Positions 19,450 to 27,962 of a stretch of DNA of 64,000 nt are shown here, in pieces. The DNA is taken from the NCBI RefSeq assembly GCF_014650915.1, contig NZ_BMVW01000024.1:16412-80411 (forward strand), given 5' to 3'. Numbering within the stretch: position 1 is the first letter of the stretch; the number at the start of each line of letters is the position of its first letter. Under the pieces are notes generated by a model. The model was not told the DNA's origin and made no database searches. It saw only the letters and a list, made by a program, of their open reading frames with translations. Source of the stretch: Streptomyces poonensis (GTDB lineage: Bacteria; Actinomycetota; Actinomycetes; Streptomycetales; Streptomycetaceae). The position numbers and the translations under genes were made by a program.

Positions 19450-22400
19450 TGAGCGGGGGTCTCCTTCGTGTACAGGCGCGCGGAGTGGAGGTAGCCGGAC
19501 GGGACGGCGGCGCTGTCGTCGGGGACGATGCGAGGGGAGGGGACGAGGGCGTGACGGACGCGATCGTCGAGGCGGATCAGGGACAGGCCAGCGCGGGCTT
19601 CCGCGTCGTTGCGCAACGGGATGCACATCGGGAAGCGGGCGGTGACCTCCTCGTCGCTCAGGCCGGTGGTGTAGATGAGCTGGATGCCCAGGGCGGCGGC
19701 CATCTCGAACTGGAGGTCGACGAGGTAGGTGGCGTTGGCGCGGCCGATGGGGTTGTCCAGGAGCAGGAGCCCGCCGTTGCGGGTACGACTGCGGGGGCCG
19801 GGTGAGGTGCGCAGCGCGGCCAGGGCGCAGTAGAGGAGGATGGCGCCGGTGAGTTCCTGACCGCCGGAGAAGGTGGTGCCCATCTTCTCCACGGGCACGC
19901 GGGTGATCCGCTGGGCGGCGTTGGGCTTCATGACCTCGGCGGTGAATCCGCGCGGTACGGCCTCCTTGAGGCAGCGCAGGACGACGTCGATGCCTTTGAG
20001 TTTGCGGGTGCGGGGGTTTTGGGCGAGGGCGTCGACGGTTTCGCGCATCGAGGCGGCGAGGGTCTGCTGGTCGGGTTTCTTGTAGCGGATGGTGAGGAAT
20101 TTCTGTCCGGCCCAGGGGGCGTCGCCGTCGGGGAAGGCGGAGAAGCGGCTGGCCTGGTCGAGGCGGTGCAGGAGATCGGTGACGTGGGCGCCGAGCTGGG
20201 AGGCGAGGGCGTCGCGGGTCTTGGCCATGGCATCCAGGTCGCTGGTCAGTGCGGCGATGCGGGAGCCGAGCGCCTGGGTCCAGTTCTCGGCCAGGTCGGG
20301 GATCTTCGCGCCGCCCAGGGCGGAGATCTGCGTGCGCAGCGGGATGTCGAGTCCTTCGAAGCGGACGTCGGCGGCTTCCTCTTTGAGGCGGCTGACGCCG
20401 GTTTCCAGAGCGCGGTCGGCGTCGCGGGCGGCCTGGTGGCTGGTGCGGTATTCCTCGGTGGCCTGCCGGGCCTCTGTCTCGGCAGCCTCGGCGGTGCCCG
20501 GATAGGGCTCCGCGGCGGCGGGCAGGCCGAGACCGTGGGCGGCGCTTTCCAGGCGCGGCAGGACGGACCGGAACGCCGCAAGGTCGCGGCTGCCGTTGGC
20601 CTGGTTGCGGCGGGCGCCGTTGTAGCGTTCGGACGCGGCGCGCTCCGTGGTACGGGCTTCCTCCAGCTCCCGTGCCGCGCGGGCACTCAGGGCGGTGGCA
20701 TCCTCCAGGGTGGTCGGCGTCCAGGCGGCGGCCTCCTCGCCGGTCAGCGGTGCTGCCGCGGCGGCGGACTTAAGGTGGTCGGTGCGGACCTTCAGCTCGC
20801 TCTCCTTGTCACGCAGTGCGTTGAGCCGGTCGTCGAGGTCGGTGAGCTGTCCGTCCAGGTCGCGCAGGATGGCGTGGCGTTGGACCTCGTCGGTGGCCCG
20901 CGGGTCCGCGCTGAACTTCTGGGCGAGCGCCTGAATCGGCCCGGGCACCTGGTTCCATTCCCTCTGGCACGTCAGAAGGTGTTCTTCGGCGCGGGCGGCG
21001 CGCTGCTGCTGGTCTTCCCCGACCTGGACGGCGCGCAGCTCGTCCAGGGCCTGCTCGTAGCGGTGCTTGAGCACGGGGAGAGGCTCGTGCGGTGCGTCGG
21101 GTTCGATAGCCGCGTCGCCGCCGGGCGGGGCGGGGACGGCCCGACGGCTCTCGGCATGGCTGTCAGCCTCCTGCCGGGCGGCTTCGATGGCCTGGGCGCG
21201 GCGCAGCAGCTCCGCTTCGGCCCGCTTGCACGCGGCACGCAAATCGTCGGTTTCGGTCCGCCACTCCTGGCACTGCGCGGTCAGGGCGGAGATGCGGTCG
21301 CGGGCCTGGCCGGCCTCGGTCTCGGCGCCGGCCAGTTGCCGGAGGACGTGCAGGGCGCGCTGGGCTTGACCGGCCCGGTCGACGAGGACCTCGTACGCCT
21401 GCTCCGCCTCGTGCAGGGCGGAGTCGTGGTCCTCGGCCGCGTCGCGGGCCTCCTGGGCGGCGGTCTCGGACGCGGCGGCGATGGTCTGCAGGTCGTTCAG
21501 CTGGGCGAGGCGGTCGGGGACGGGCATCTGCGCGCACGCGTCAAGCCAGTTGGCGAGGTGCCGCTCCAGCTCCCGGGCCTCCGCCAGGCGCGCATCGAGG
21601 TCCTGCAGCTGGCGGGTGGCGGCCGTGATGCGCGCGGTGACCTCGGCTCGTTCGCGTTCGGCGGCGTCTTCGTCGTGCAGGGCGGGGGAGGGCTCGATTA
21701 CGAAGCGGTCGTCGTCGCAGGAGCCCGGGCGCAGCAGGCGCTCGCCGGTGCCCACGGTCACGGCGGCGGCCGGGAGGGGACGGGTTTGTTCCATGTGGCG
21801 GCGAGCGGCGTCCAGGCCATCGGCGCCGCCCACGATGATCCCGCCGACCAGGTCGGGGTGCGCGCGGATGACCTGAGGATGGGCGTCGGCGGGCACGTTG
21901 TCGTGCATCCACCGCCAGCCGGGCCAGGCGGAGATGCCGTGCGTGACAAGGTCCTCACACAGGCGCCGCACGGCAGCGCTGGCCGGGTGCAGGCCCCCGC
22001 TCGTATCGAGCACGTCGAGCAGGTCCTGGTCCTCGCGCAGGCCGAGGCGGGTCCCGGTGAGCGTGGTCTCCAGGTTCGCGATGCGGCGTCCGGCGGCCTC
22101 CCCCAGCACGGTGGCATGCTCATGGAGCCATTCCAACGCGTCGACGGCGCGCAGCTCGTCGGGCGTGGCTTCGAGGAGGTCGGCGCACAGCGGCAGGGAC
22201 TGGACCGCCGTGGCCTGCTTGCGCAGCCGGTCGGTCTGGGCGAGCGCCGCATCAGCCGCGGCACGGTCGGACAGCGCCTGCCGCTGCGTGTCGGCCAGGT
22301 GCCGGTGCGCATGGTCCCGCCCGGTGCGGGCAGTCTGACGTGCTTGTTTGGCCTCGTCCATGAGCTGGTCGAGGTGGCGGGTGTGCGCCTCGGCGCGGGC

Positions 22401-23906
22401 CGCGGCGTCCCCGGCTAGTTCGTCCGGCTCGACGAGCCGGTCATGGCGTGCCCGACCCAGCGTGGTGGTGAAGGAGTCGATCTGCTCGCGGAGCGTGCGG
22501 AGATCGGCCTGGGCCGCGCCGGTGTCTTCAAGGAGCTGTTCGCGGCGGTGCTGCCACTGCTCGATATCGGTCTCGGACTGCTGGTTGGCCTCGGCCAGTC
22601 GGCGGACCTTGTCCTGGGCGGCGGCCTCGGCGCGGGCGTACCCAGCACGGAGGTCGGCTGCTGCCTGGTGGACGGCCCGGAGGTAGGGGGCGGCGGTGCG
22701 CTCTGCCTGGCTGAGGGCTTCCTGGGCGCGGGTGTGATCGTCCACAGCATGCGCATGGCGTAGCGCCACCGGGACCGTCTCCCAGCCCGACTTTTCGGCT
22801 TCGGTCTCCTTCTTGTCCTGCTCGGCGCCGCGCTGCTTTGCCCGGACGGTGGCCAGTTCGAGGGCGCTGGCGTGATGGCGTACGTGGTGCACGCGCTGCT
22901 CAGCCCGCTCGGCTGCCCGCTTTGCCTCCTCGTGCGCTCGGTAGGTGTCCGTGATGGCGTCGGCGTGGACCGTGAGCGCGTCGGACAGTTGCTGCTCGCG
23001 GAGCTGGACAGTGGCGGTCAGGTGCACGAGCCGTTGCTGCGCGCTCTCGGCGGCGTGGGCGGTCTTCTGCCGGGTCTGGTGAAGGATGGCGACCTCCCCA
23101 CAGGCTCGCTGCATGGTCAGGGCGAACTGTCGTTCCTTGTCCCATGCGGCGCGCTGGTCGTGGGCATGGGCGTAGGAGTGGAAGGCGGTGCCCAGCTCGG
23201 CGTACTGGTCGTCGTCGGTGGCCTTGCGCAGCAGCCAGTCCACAAAGGCGTCGGATGTGGTGGTGGTGAATGCCGCCGCCGCGTCGCTCTCCTTGGCGTT
23301 CATCCGGCGCTGCACGTCGAACAGATCGGGCTGCAGGCCCAGGGTGCGCTGGTGTTTCTCCCATCGTTCCTGGCCGTCCTCGATGCGCAGCTCCAGGGCG
23401 TCGACGCGGCGCTGTACGTCCCGCAACTCGGTGCAATAGTCCTCGAACGGCAGCCAGTGCCCGTCGCGGTGGAAGGGCAGACGGTCGGCGTCCAGGGCGG
23501 CGGCCGGGTGGAAGCTGTAAAAGCGGCGGTGCAGTTTCCCCTCGCGGTCCGGCGCCAGGATCTGGGCGGTGACCAGCAGGCGTCCGGTCCTCGCGTCGGC
23601 CCATTCGAGAACCACGTGAGAGGGCTGTGCCAGGGACACCGTGAAGTTGCGCAGCGTCTCCACATCCTGGTGGCGGTGCGGGATGGTGGTGCAGGTGATG
23701 CCGGTCAGCAGTACGCCCTTGCCGCCGCCGTTTTGCAGCATGATCAGGTTGGCCGGGGCCGGGCGGTGGGTGACATGGCCGGCGGCCGGGATCAGCGAAG
23801 CGGTTTCCACCTCCGGGCCGGCGCCGGAGAAGTCCAGGGTGACGTCTTCGTACCGTGCGTCGACCGGGCCGAAATTGCGCAGCAGAATCCGATTGAGTTC
23901 ATACAT
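19446..23906 (-). CDS. jetC: Wadjet SMC-like ATPase JetC
   Basis: A 1486-residue SMC/MukB-like protein and the motor of Wadjet, which extrudes loops on small circular DNA. Seen: an N-terminal head (LNRILLRNFGPVD), a nucleotide-binding loop QNGGGKGVLL near residue 60, about 1200 residues of Ala/Glu/Arg/Gln-rich coiled coil broken near residues 600-720 by a likely hinge, an ABC signature (TTFSGGQELTGA, near 1347) and a Walker B (LLLLDNP, near 1383). Two positions differ from the consensus: Gly replaces Ser/Thr after the Walker A lysine, and Asn stands where the catalytic Glu normally follows the Walker B Asp. These may be family traits. The start lies 11 nt after jetB and the end overlaps jetD. 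Confidence 0.9.
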   Translation of the reverse strand: MYELNRILLRNFGPVDARYEDVTLDFSGAGPEVETASLIPAAGHVTHRPAPANLIMLQNGGGKGVLLTGITCTTIPHRHQDVETLRNFTVSLAQPSHVVLEWADARTGRLLVTAQILAPDREGKLHRRFYSFHPAAALDADRLPFHRDGHWLPFEDYCTELRDVQRRVDALELRIEDGQERWEKHQRTLGLQPDLFDVQRRMNAKESDAAAAFTTTTSDAFVDWLLRKATDDDQYAELGTAFHSYAHAHDQRAAWDKERQFALTMQRACGEVAILHQTRQKTAHAAESAQQRLVHLTATVQLREQQLSDALTVHADAITDTYRAHEEAKRAAERAEQRVHHVRHHASALELATVRAKQRGAEQDKKETEAEKSGWETVPVALRHAHAVDDHTRAQEALSQAERTAAPYLRAVHQAAADLRAGYARAEAAAQDKVRRLAEANQQSETDIEQWQHRREQLLEDTGAAQADLRTLREQIDSFTTTLGRARHDRLVEPDELAGDAAARAEAHTRHLDQLMDEAKQARQTARTGRDHAHRHLADTQRQALSDRAAADAALAQTDRLRKQATAVQSLPLCADLLEATPDELRAVDALEWLHEHATVLGEAAGRRIANLETTLTGTRLGLREDQDLLDVLDTSGGLHPASAAVRRLCEDLVTHGISAWPGWRWMHDNVPADAHPQVIRAHPDLVGGIIVGGADGLDAARRHMEQTRPLPAAAVTVGTGERLLRPGSCDDDRFVIEPSPALHDEDAAERERAEVTARITAATRQLQDLDARLAEARELERHLANWLDACAQMPVPDRLAQLNDLQTIAAASETAAQEARDAAEDHDSALHEAEQAYEVLVDRAGQAQRALHVLRQLAGAETEAGQARDRISALTAQCQEWRTETDDLRAACKRAEAELLRRAQAIEAARQEADSHAESRRAVPAPPGGDAAIEPDAPHEPLPVLKHRYEQALDELRAVQVGEDQQQRAARAEEHLLTCQREWNQVPGPIQALAQKFSADPRATDEVQRHAILRDLDGQLTDLDDRLNALRDKESELKVRTDHLKSAAAAAPLTGEEAAAWTPTTLEDATALSARAARELEEARTTERAASERYNGARRNQANGSRDLAAFRSVLPRLESAAHGLGLPAAAEPYPGTAEAAETEARQATEEYRTSHQAARDADRALETGVSRLKEEAADVRFEGLDIPLRTQISALGGAKIPDLAENWTQALGSRIAALTSDLDAMAKTRDALASQLGAHVTDLLHRLDQASRFSAFPDGDAPWAGQKFLTIRYKKPDQQTLAASMRETVDALAQNPRTRKLKGIDVVLRCLKEAVPRGFTAEVMKPNAAQRITRVPVEKMGTTFSGGQELTGAILLYCALAALRTSPGPRSRTRNGGLLLLDNPIGRANATYLVDLQFEMAAALGIQLIYTTGLSDEEVTARFPMCIPLRNDAEARAGLSLIRLDDRVRHALVPSPRIVPDDSAAVPSGYLHSARLYTKETPAQ

Positions 23907-23917
23907 GGCAGGCGTCC

Positions 23918-24742
23918 TTACGGCAGATCAGTGGGCAGCGGCGAACCCGGCAGGGTGTCATCGGCACTCAGAGCGCTGTCTGCCGCCGACTCGGAGGTGG
24001 TGGCCTGGTCGCGGGAGGGCAGGGCGGCCACGCCCAGGGCCGCCAGTTCCCGCAGCATGTCGCCGGCGGCCTGGTCGCGGATCTGCAGCCGGTACTTGAC
24101 GCTGGTGGCGTAGGTGCCGGCGTCCTCGTCGCTCACCTTGCGCACGAAGCCGTGCTCGGCCAGGTGGGTCAGGGCCCGGCGCACCAGGGAGTAGGTCACC
24201 GTCCTGGGAGTCTTGTCCGCCCGAGTGGTGCCGGTGGCGTTGCGCCGTAGATAGGCCCGCCACAGTCCCTCCAGGCCGGGCTGGTCCGCCGGGGGATCGG
24301 TGTCGGCGTCGGTTTGCGCAAGCCGGTGCTCGATGGCCCGGGCCAGGGAGCGGACCTCCTCGTCCACCTGCTTGACCGAGACTCGGGTGACGTACTCGTC
24401 GTCGTCGAGGTCCTCGGGCCGGGGGAAGGCCAGGGCGGCGATGGCGAGCTGGGCCAGCAGATACAGCGGCCGGTCGGCGGTCTGAGGGACCAGGTCGGCC
24501 ACCGAGACGGCGAAGTCGGTCTCCGGGGTGGTCCCCAGAACCAGGCCCGGCATGCGGTGGACCTCCAGCACCGTCAGGTCGAAGCCCTGGGCGATCTTCC
24601 GTACGATCTGGGCGAAGTCCGGTTCGGTCTCGAAGCGCCGGACGAGCCGCGCGTACTCCCCGGAGCGGGCCGGTGCCTTGCCACGGGCCAGGGCCAAGGC
24701 GACCATCCGGGCGGCGTCCGCAATGTCCTCGTGCTGGCTCAC
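23918..24742 (-). CDS. jetB: Wadjet subunit JetB (MukE-like)
   Basis: A 274-residue protein in the jetB position, expected to be a winged-helix kite subunit binding JetA and the JetC head, as MukE does in MukBEF. Seen: helical N-terminal half and a winged-helix-like stretch near residues 165-235 (RTVTYSLVRRALTHLAEHGFVRKVSDEDAGTYA in part), followed by a Leu/Ala-rich helix and a disordered acidic tail. The ATG overlaps the jetA stop (ATGA). Identity rests mostly on gene order, size and fold-like pattern rather than a signature motif. Subtype not assigned. Confidence 0.78.
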   Translation of the reverse strand: MSQHEDIADAARMVALALARGKAPARSGEYARLVRRFETEPDFAQIVRKIAQGFDLTVLEVHRMPGLVLGTTPETDFAVSVADLVPQTADRPLYLLAQLAIAALAFPRPEDLDDDEYVTRVSVKQVDEEVRSLARAIEHRLAQTDADTDPPADQPGLEGLWRAYLRRNATGTTRADKTPRTVTYSLVRRALTHLAEHGFVRKVSDEDAGTYATSVKYRLQIRDQAAGDMLRELAALGVAALPSRDQATTSESAADSALSADDTLPGSPLPTDLP

Positions 24743-26286
24743 GCGCTCTCCTGGTCACGGTCGGGGATGGGCGTCACCGACGACAGCCGGTTGTCGTCGG
24801 TGGGGGCATCGGATGGTCCGGGTGGGACCGAGGGCTGCGATTGGGCGCGGATCAGCAGGAAGTCGCTGCCGCCGAAGCGTTCGTCCACCAGCTCGGTGCC
24901 GTCGTCGAGAGCCACGACGGCAGGCTCACCGACGGCCAGTTGACGCACCGGCACCCGCCGGAAGAGCTGTTGCACGCGCATCGCCAGGAGTGCGTCCGTG
25001 CCGGATTCAGGACCCATGCCGGAGCCGGGCAGGCGGGCGGAGCCCAGCAGCGCGGACAGCCGCACTCCCTGGTCGGTGGCCGTGTCCAGCAGGGCGTCCA
25101 CCGCCTCGTGCTGCGCGTCGGTGAACAGGGCCGTGTGCTCGCTGTCGCCTGGGTCGTCGTCCTGTGCAACCGGTACCAGGTCCCCCGCGGCCGATTCGCT
25201 GACGCGGGCCAGGGCCTCGAAATAGTCCGGCAGATACATCACGCGGGGCTGCTGCGGGCCCAGGACGGCCCTGGTGAACGCCTCCAAGGGCTCCAGGCAG
25301 GCATCCAGGGAAAATTCCATCACCGGCTGCAGGAGCTGCTCGTGCATGTGCACCCGGGCGTGCAGCGTCGGGGCCACAAACACCTGGCGGTCCTGTTGGC
25401 GCCGGTACTCCGGGCCGACCTTCAACAGCATGTCGATAAGCACCGAATGCCGTTGCATGCATTCGACGATCAGCGCCCCCAGCCCCTCCAACTGCCGACG
25501 CTTGTGCGCGTCGTCAGTGACCTCCAGCAGCTGGTCGACTCGCTCCTTGAGCTGCTGCTCAGTCGCGGAGCGGCTGCGGACGTGCTCCAGGGCATCGTCG
25601 ACGGTCTCCTTGACCTCAGTATCCCAGTCCACCGCCCGCACGTTCCGCTTCATCGCCTCGATGCGCCCATGGATGTCCTTGGCGTAACGGATGCTCTGCA
25701 GACGGGCCGTGTGCGCGATCTGCCACGCCTCGCCGATACGGGCACGCTTGAGCAGCGCCTCCAACTTGGCTTCAGCAGCGATCTGTTCGGAAGCGATGTC
25801 CACGTCGATGGCATGCACCAGCACGGTGATCGCCGCATCCGTGGCAATCAGCGCCGCCTGCCCCACATGGTCAGGCACCTCCTTGAGGATCTGGAACGAC
25901 GTCATACGGGTCTGGAACCCCTCGTCCATCACGCTGCCGATCGCGTGACGGAACGCCCGGTCGCGCTCCTCGGTGTTGATCAGCCGTTCGATCACCCAGC
26001 GCGCGACGGCCCGGTACTCCTCAGCCGGGCGTCCCGGCAGCTGCAGCGCGGCGAACTCGGACACATGGTCCACCACCGTCTCCTGGCGGACCGCCGTGCG
26101 CATGTCCGTGCGCAGCGTGACGACATCGATCGCAGCCAGCGCCAGCTCAGCCAGGCGGTAGCCCTCCCACCCCCGCTCGGCCTTGGCCTTGCTGCTGTCG
26201 AGCGCCAGTAGCGGGCGCACCACCGCCAGCGCCTTCATGCGTGAGGTAATGCTCTCGTAGACCGCCCGTGGTTCCTCAAAGATCAC
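24739..26286 (-). CDS. jetA: Wadjet subunit JetA (MukF-like kleisin)
   Basis: A 515-residue protein at the head of the Wadjet operon, in the position of the kleisin JetA. It is mostly helical: an N-terminal winged-helix-like region, a long central heptad-rich stretch (about 190-280) and a C-terminal globular part (about 380-480) that should contact the JetC head. The start is GTG with GGAG 8 nt upstream. Only about 36 bp separates it from the end of the neighbouring ICE gene, so the Wadjet promoter may lie inside that gene or be very short. There is no catalytic motif, as expected for a kleisin. Confidence 0.8.
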   Translation of the reverse strand: MIFEEPRAVYESITSRMKALAVVRPLLALDSSKAKAERGWEGYRLAELALAAIDVVTLRTDMRTAVRQETVVDHVSEFAALQLPGRPAEEYRAVARWVIERLINTEERDRAFRHAIGSVMDEGFQTRMTSFQILKEVPDHVGQAALIATDAAITVLVHAIDVDIASEQIAAEAKLEALLKRARIGEAWQIAHTARLQSIRYAKDIHGRIEAMKRNVRAVDWDTEVKETVDDALEHVRSRSATEQQLKERVDQLLEVTDDAHKRRQLEGLGALIVECMQRHSVLIDMLLKVGPEYRRQQDRQVFVAPTLHARVHMHEQLLQPVMEFSLDACLEPLEAFTRAVLGPQQPRVMYLPDYFEALARVSESAAGDLVPVAQDDDPGDSEHTALFTDAQHEAVDALLDTATDQGVRLSALLGSARLPGSGMGPESGTDALLAMRVQQLFRRVPVRQLAVGEPAVVALDDGTELVDERFGGSDFLLIRAQSQPSVPPGPSDAPTDDNRLSSVTPIPDRDQESA

Positions 26287-26322
26287 CCCGAAGGCTCCAA
26301 TCGCCCTTTTTCCACTTGGAGG

Positions 26323-26838
26323 TCACGCTAAAACGCGGCACTGACATTTGCGCTGGGACCGAACCAGAACGGCCGACAGTGAGAGGGGAGAGAGGCGCGC
26401 AGCTCCCGTGCGAAAGGAGCCATGCATCTGCACGGATCTTCCCCGCCCGGACCGGTTGATCGCCTGGCGGCCTCGGGGGGTACGCACGCGGTGGATGCGA
26501 TCTGGGATCGGCATGCGGGACAGGCCGGGGGTGATCTCGGTGGTGATGCCTTCGGCGTCGAGGGCTTGGGTGGCCTGGTCGGCCCCGTAGGGCTTTTCGT
26601 GGTCGATCCGGGCCAGGGCCATGGTGTGTTCGTCGAACTGCTCGAAGCCGCGCGCGGCGAGCATGGCTTGGGCGGTTCGGTGGTGGGTGCCCGTGAGGGA
26701 GGCGGTCACGGCGCTGGGGTGGGCGGGGTGGGTGTCGAGGCGGACGTGGACCTTGAGGGGGCTCTGGTGCATGGGGTGTGCTCGATTCGAGCCCGGGGCC
26801 CCTGCCGTGGGTTGGCCGGGCCCGGAGGGTGAGGTCAT
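26323..26838 (-). CDS. Hypothetical ICE protein
   Basis: A 171-residue reading frame of unknown function. The central part (SPLKVHVRLDTHP to ALARIDHEKPYGADQATQALDAEG) looks genuinely coding. It has the style of small helix-rich proteins that follow the DnaB-N gene in Streptomyces integrative elements. The ATG at 26838 overlaps the preceding stop (ATGA); another ATG at 26772 would also suit. The last 40 residues are Arg/Ser-rich and may be read-through across the junction with the Wadjet locus. Confidence 0.6.
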   Translation of the reverse strand: MTSPSGPGQPTAGAPGSNRAHPMHQSPLKVHVRLDTHPAHPSAVTASLTGTHHRTAQAMLAARGFEQFDEHTMALARIDHEKPYGADQATQALDAEGITTEITPGLSRMPIPDRIHRVRTPRGRQAINRSGRGRSVQMHGSFRTGAARLSPLSLSAVLVRSQRKCQCRVLA

Positions 26839-27962
26839 CGGTGGGTGCGCGCGGCGGACAGGGCTGGCCGGTGTGGTGGGCCGGCCCGGGGAAGCGGCGC
26901 GGATCGTGCGGGTGCACTTGTGGTGGACGCGGGGGTGGGTGAGGTGGCGCGGTTCCAGCGGGTACGCAAGGCGTTGAGGTCGGCCAGGGCGCGGCGGCTG
27001 CCGGTGATGAGCTGGTAGGGGGTGTTGGCGGGATCGTCGGTGTAGGCGGTGATCCGGTCGGCGACCGTGTGGGCGCGGGCGAGGAGGGCGCGCTGGAGGA
27101 TCTTCTCGCCCCAGTACTCGGGGGAGCCAGCGGGCGTGGAGACCAGCGCCATCAGGTCGCGGGGGGTGAGGGCGTCGGTGAGGAGTTTGTGGTGCTGGGC
27201 CTCGCCGAGGACGGTGATCGGGTCGACCACGTCACCGCGGTGGACCAGCGCCGTGACGGACTGCCAGAGCGCGGCGTGCAGTGGAAGGATGAAGTCCTCC
27301 GCGGCCAGCCACCGCATCTGCTGCACATTCGCCGGGTAGGCGGTGGCGGTGGCCAGGAGGAGACGTTCTTCGTCCAGTTCCTCCTCGCCAGCCTGCCGTG
27401 GGACATCCCCGCTGTGTGTGGTGCGGGGGAGGGAGCCGGGGTGTGGGGCGAACTGCCCGGCGAGGTCGTCCAGGACATGGCCGAGGGCGTCGGCCTGCAT
27501 GAGGGTGGCGGCTGCCGGGTCGGGCCCGGCTGGGTCGGTGGCGGTATGGGCGAGGCGTTCGGCGTGCAGGCGCAGGGTTCGGCGGGCGTGGTCGGCGCGG
27601 ATCATCCGAGTGTAGGCCGCGGTGTGCTTGGGCTGTGGGCAGAACTGGATGAGGGCGTGGAGGTAGGAGGCGTTCAGGCCGGGGGCGTGGGGGCGGGCAC
27701 GCTCCAGGACTTGGTTGAGCCAGGCGGTGTCCTTGGCATGGTCGTCGAGGCCGGGCGGTGGAAGGGTGCGGATCGCGGTGAACAGGTTGGCGTGGGCGTG
27801 GTTGTCGAAGTGGTCGGCGGCCAGGGTGCCGGTGTCGGCCAGACGTGCCGGTTCGAGGAGGAGGGCGCCGAGCAGGGCCTGTTCGGCGTAATGGACCGGC
27901 TTCGGCGCCGGGACGCGGTCGAGGTCGTCTTCCTCGTCGGGATCGGGGGTGGTGTAGGGCAT
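26835..27962 (-). CDS. Protein with two DnaB N-terminal-like domains
   Basis: A 375-residue protein with a DnaB N-terminal helical domain near residues 20-130 (YAEQALLGALLLEP...DHF...H..LF.AI) and a second, diverged copy near 215-330 (AAEDFILPLHAALWQSV...YWGEKILQRALL). No RecA-like helicase core or Walker motif follows, so it is not a replicative helicase; it may compete for or recruit DnaG or host DnaB, or serve element replication. The ATG at 27962 shares one base with the methyltransferase stop (TGATG). The much longer open frame upstream runs antisense-like through the methyltransferase and is rejected. Pro/Ser-rich C-terminal tail. Confidence 0.78.
   Translation of the reverse strand: MPYTTPDPDEEDDLDRVPAPKPVHYAEQALLGALLLEPARLADTGTLAADHFDNHAHANLFTAIRTLPPPGLDDHAKDTAWLNQVLERARPHAPGLNASYLHALIQFCPQPKHTAAYTRMIRADHARRTLRLHAERLAHTATDPAGPDPAAATLMQADALGHVLDDLAGQFAPHPGSLPRTTHSGDVPRQAGEEELDEERLLLATATAYPANVQQMRWLAAEDFILPLHAALWQSVTALVHRGDVVDPITVLGEAQHHKLLTDALTPRDLMALVSTPAGSPEYWGEKILQRALLARAHTVADRITAYTDDPANTPYQLITGSRRALADLNALRTRWNRATSPTPASTTSAPARSAPLPRAGPPHRPALSAARTHR

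Noticed and set aside
20019..22418. A 799-codon plus-strand frame opposite jetC
   Set aside because: Gly/Val/Leu-rich antisense shadow of the coiled-coil region; no domain or ribosome site.
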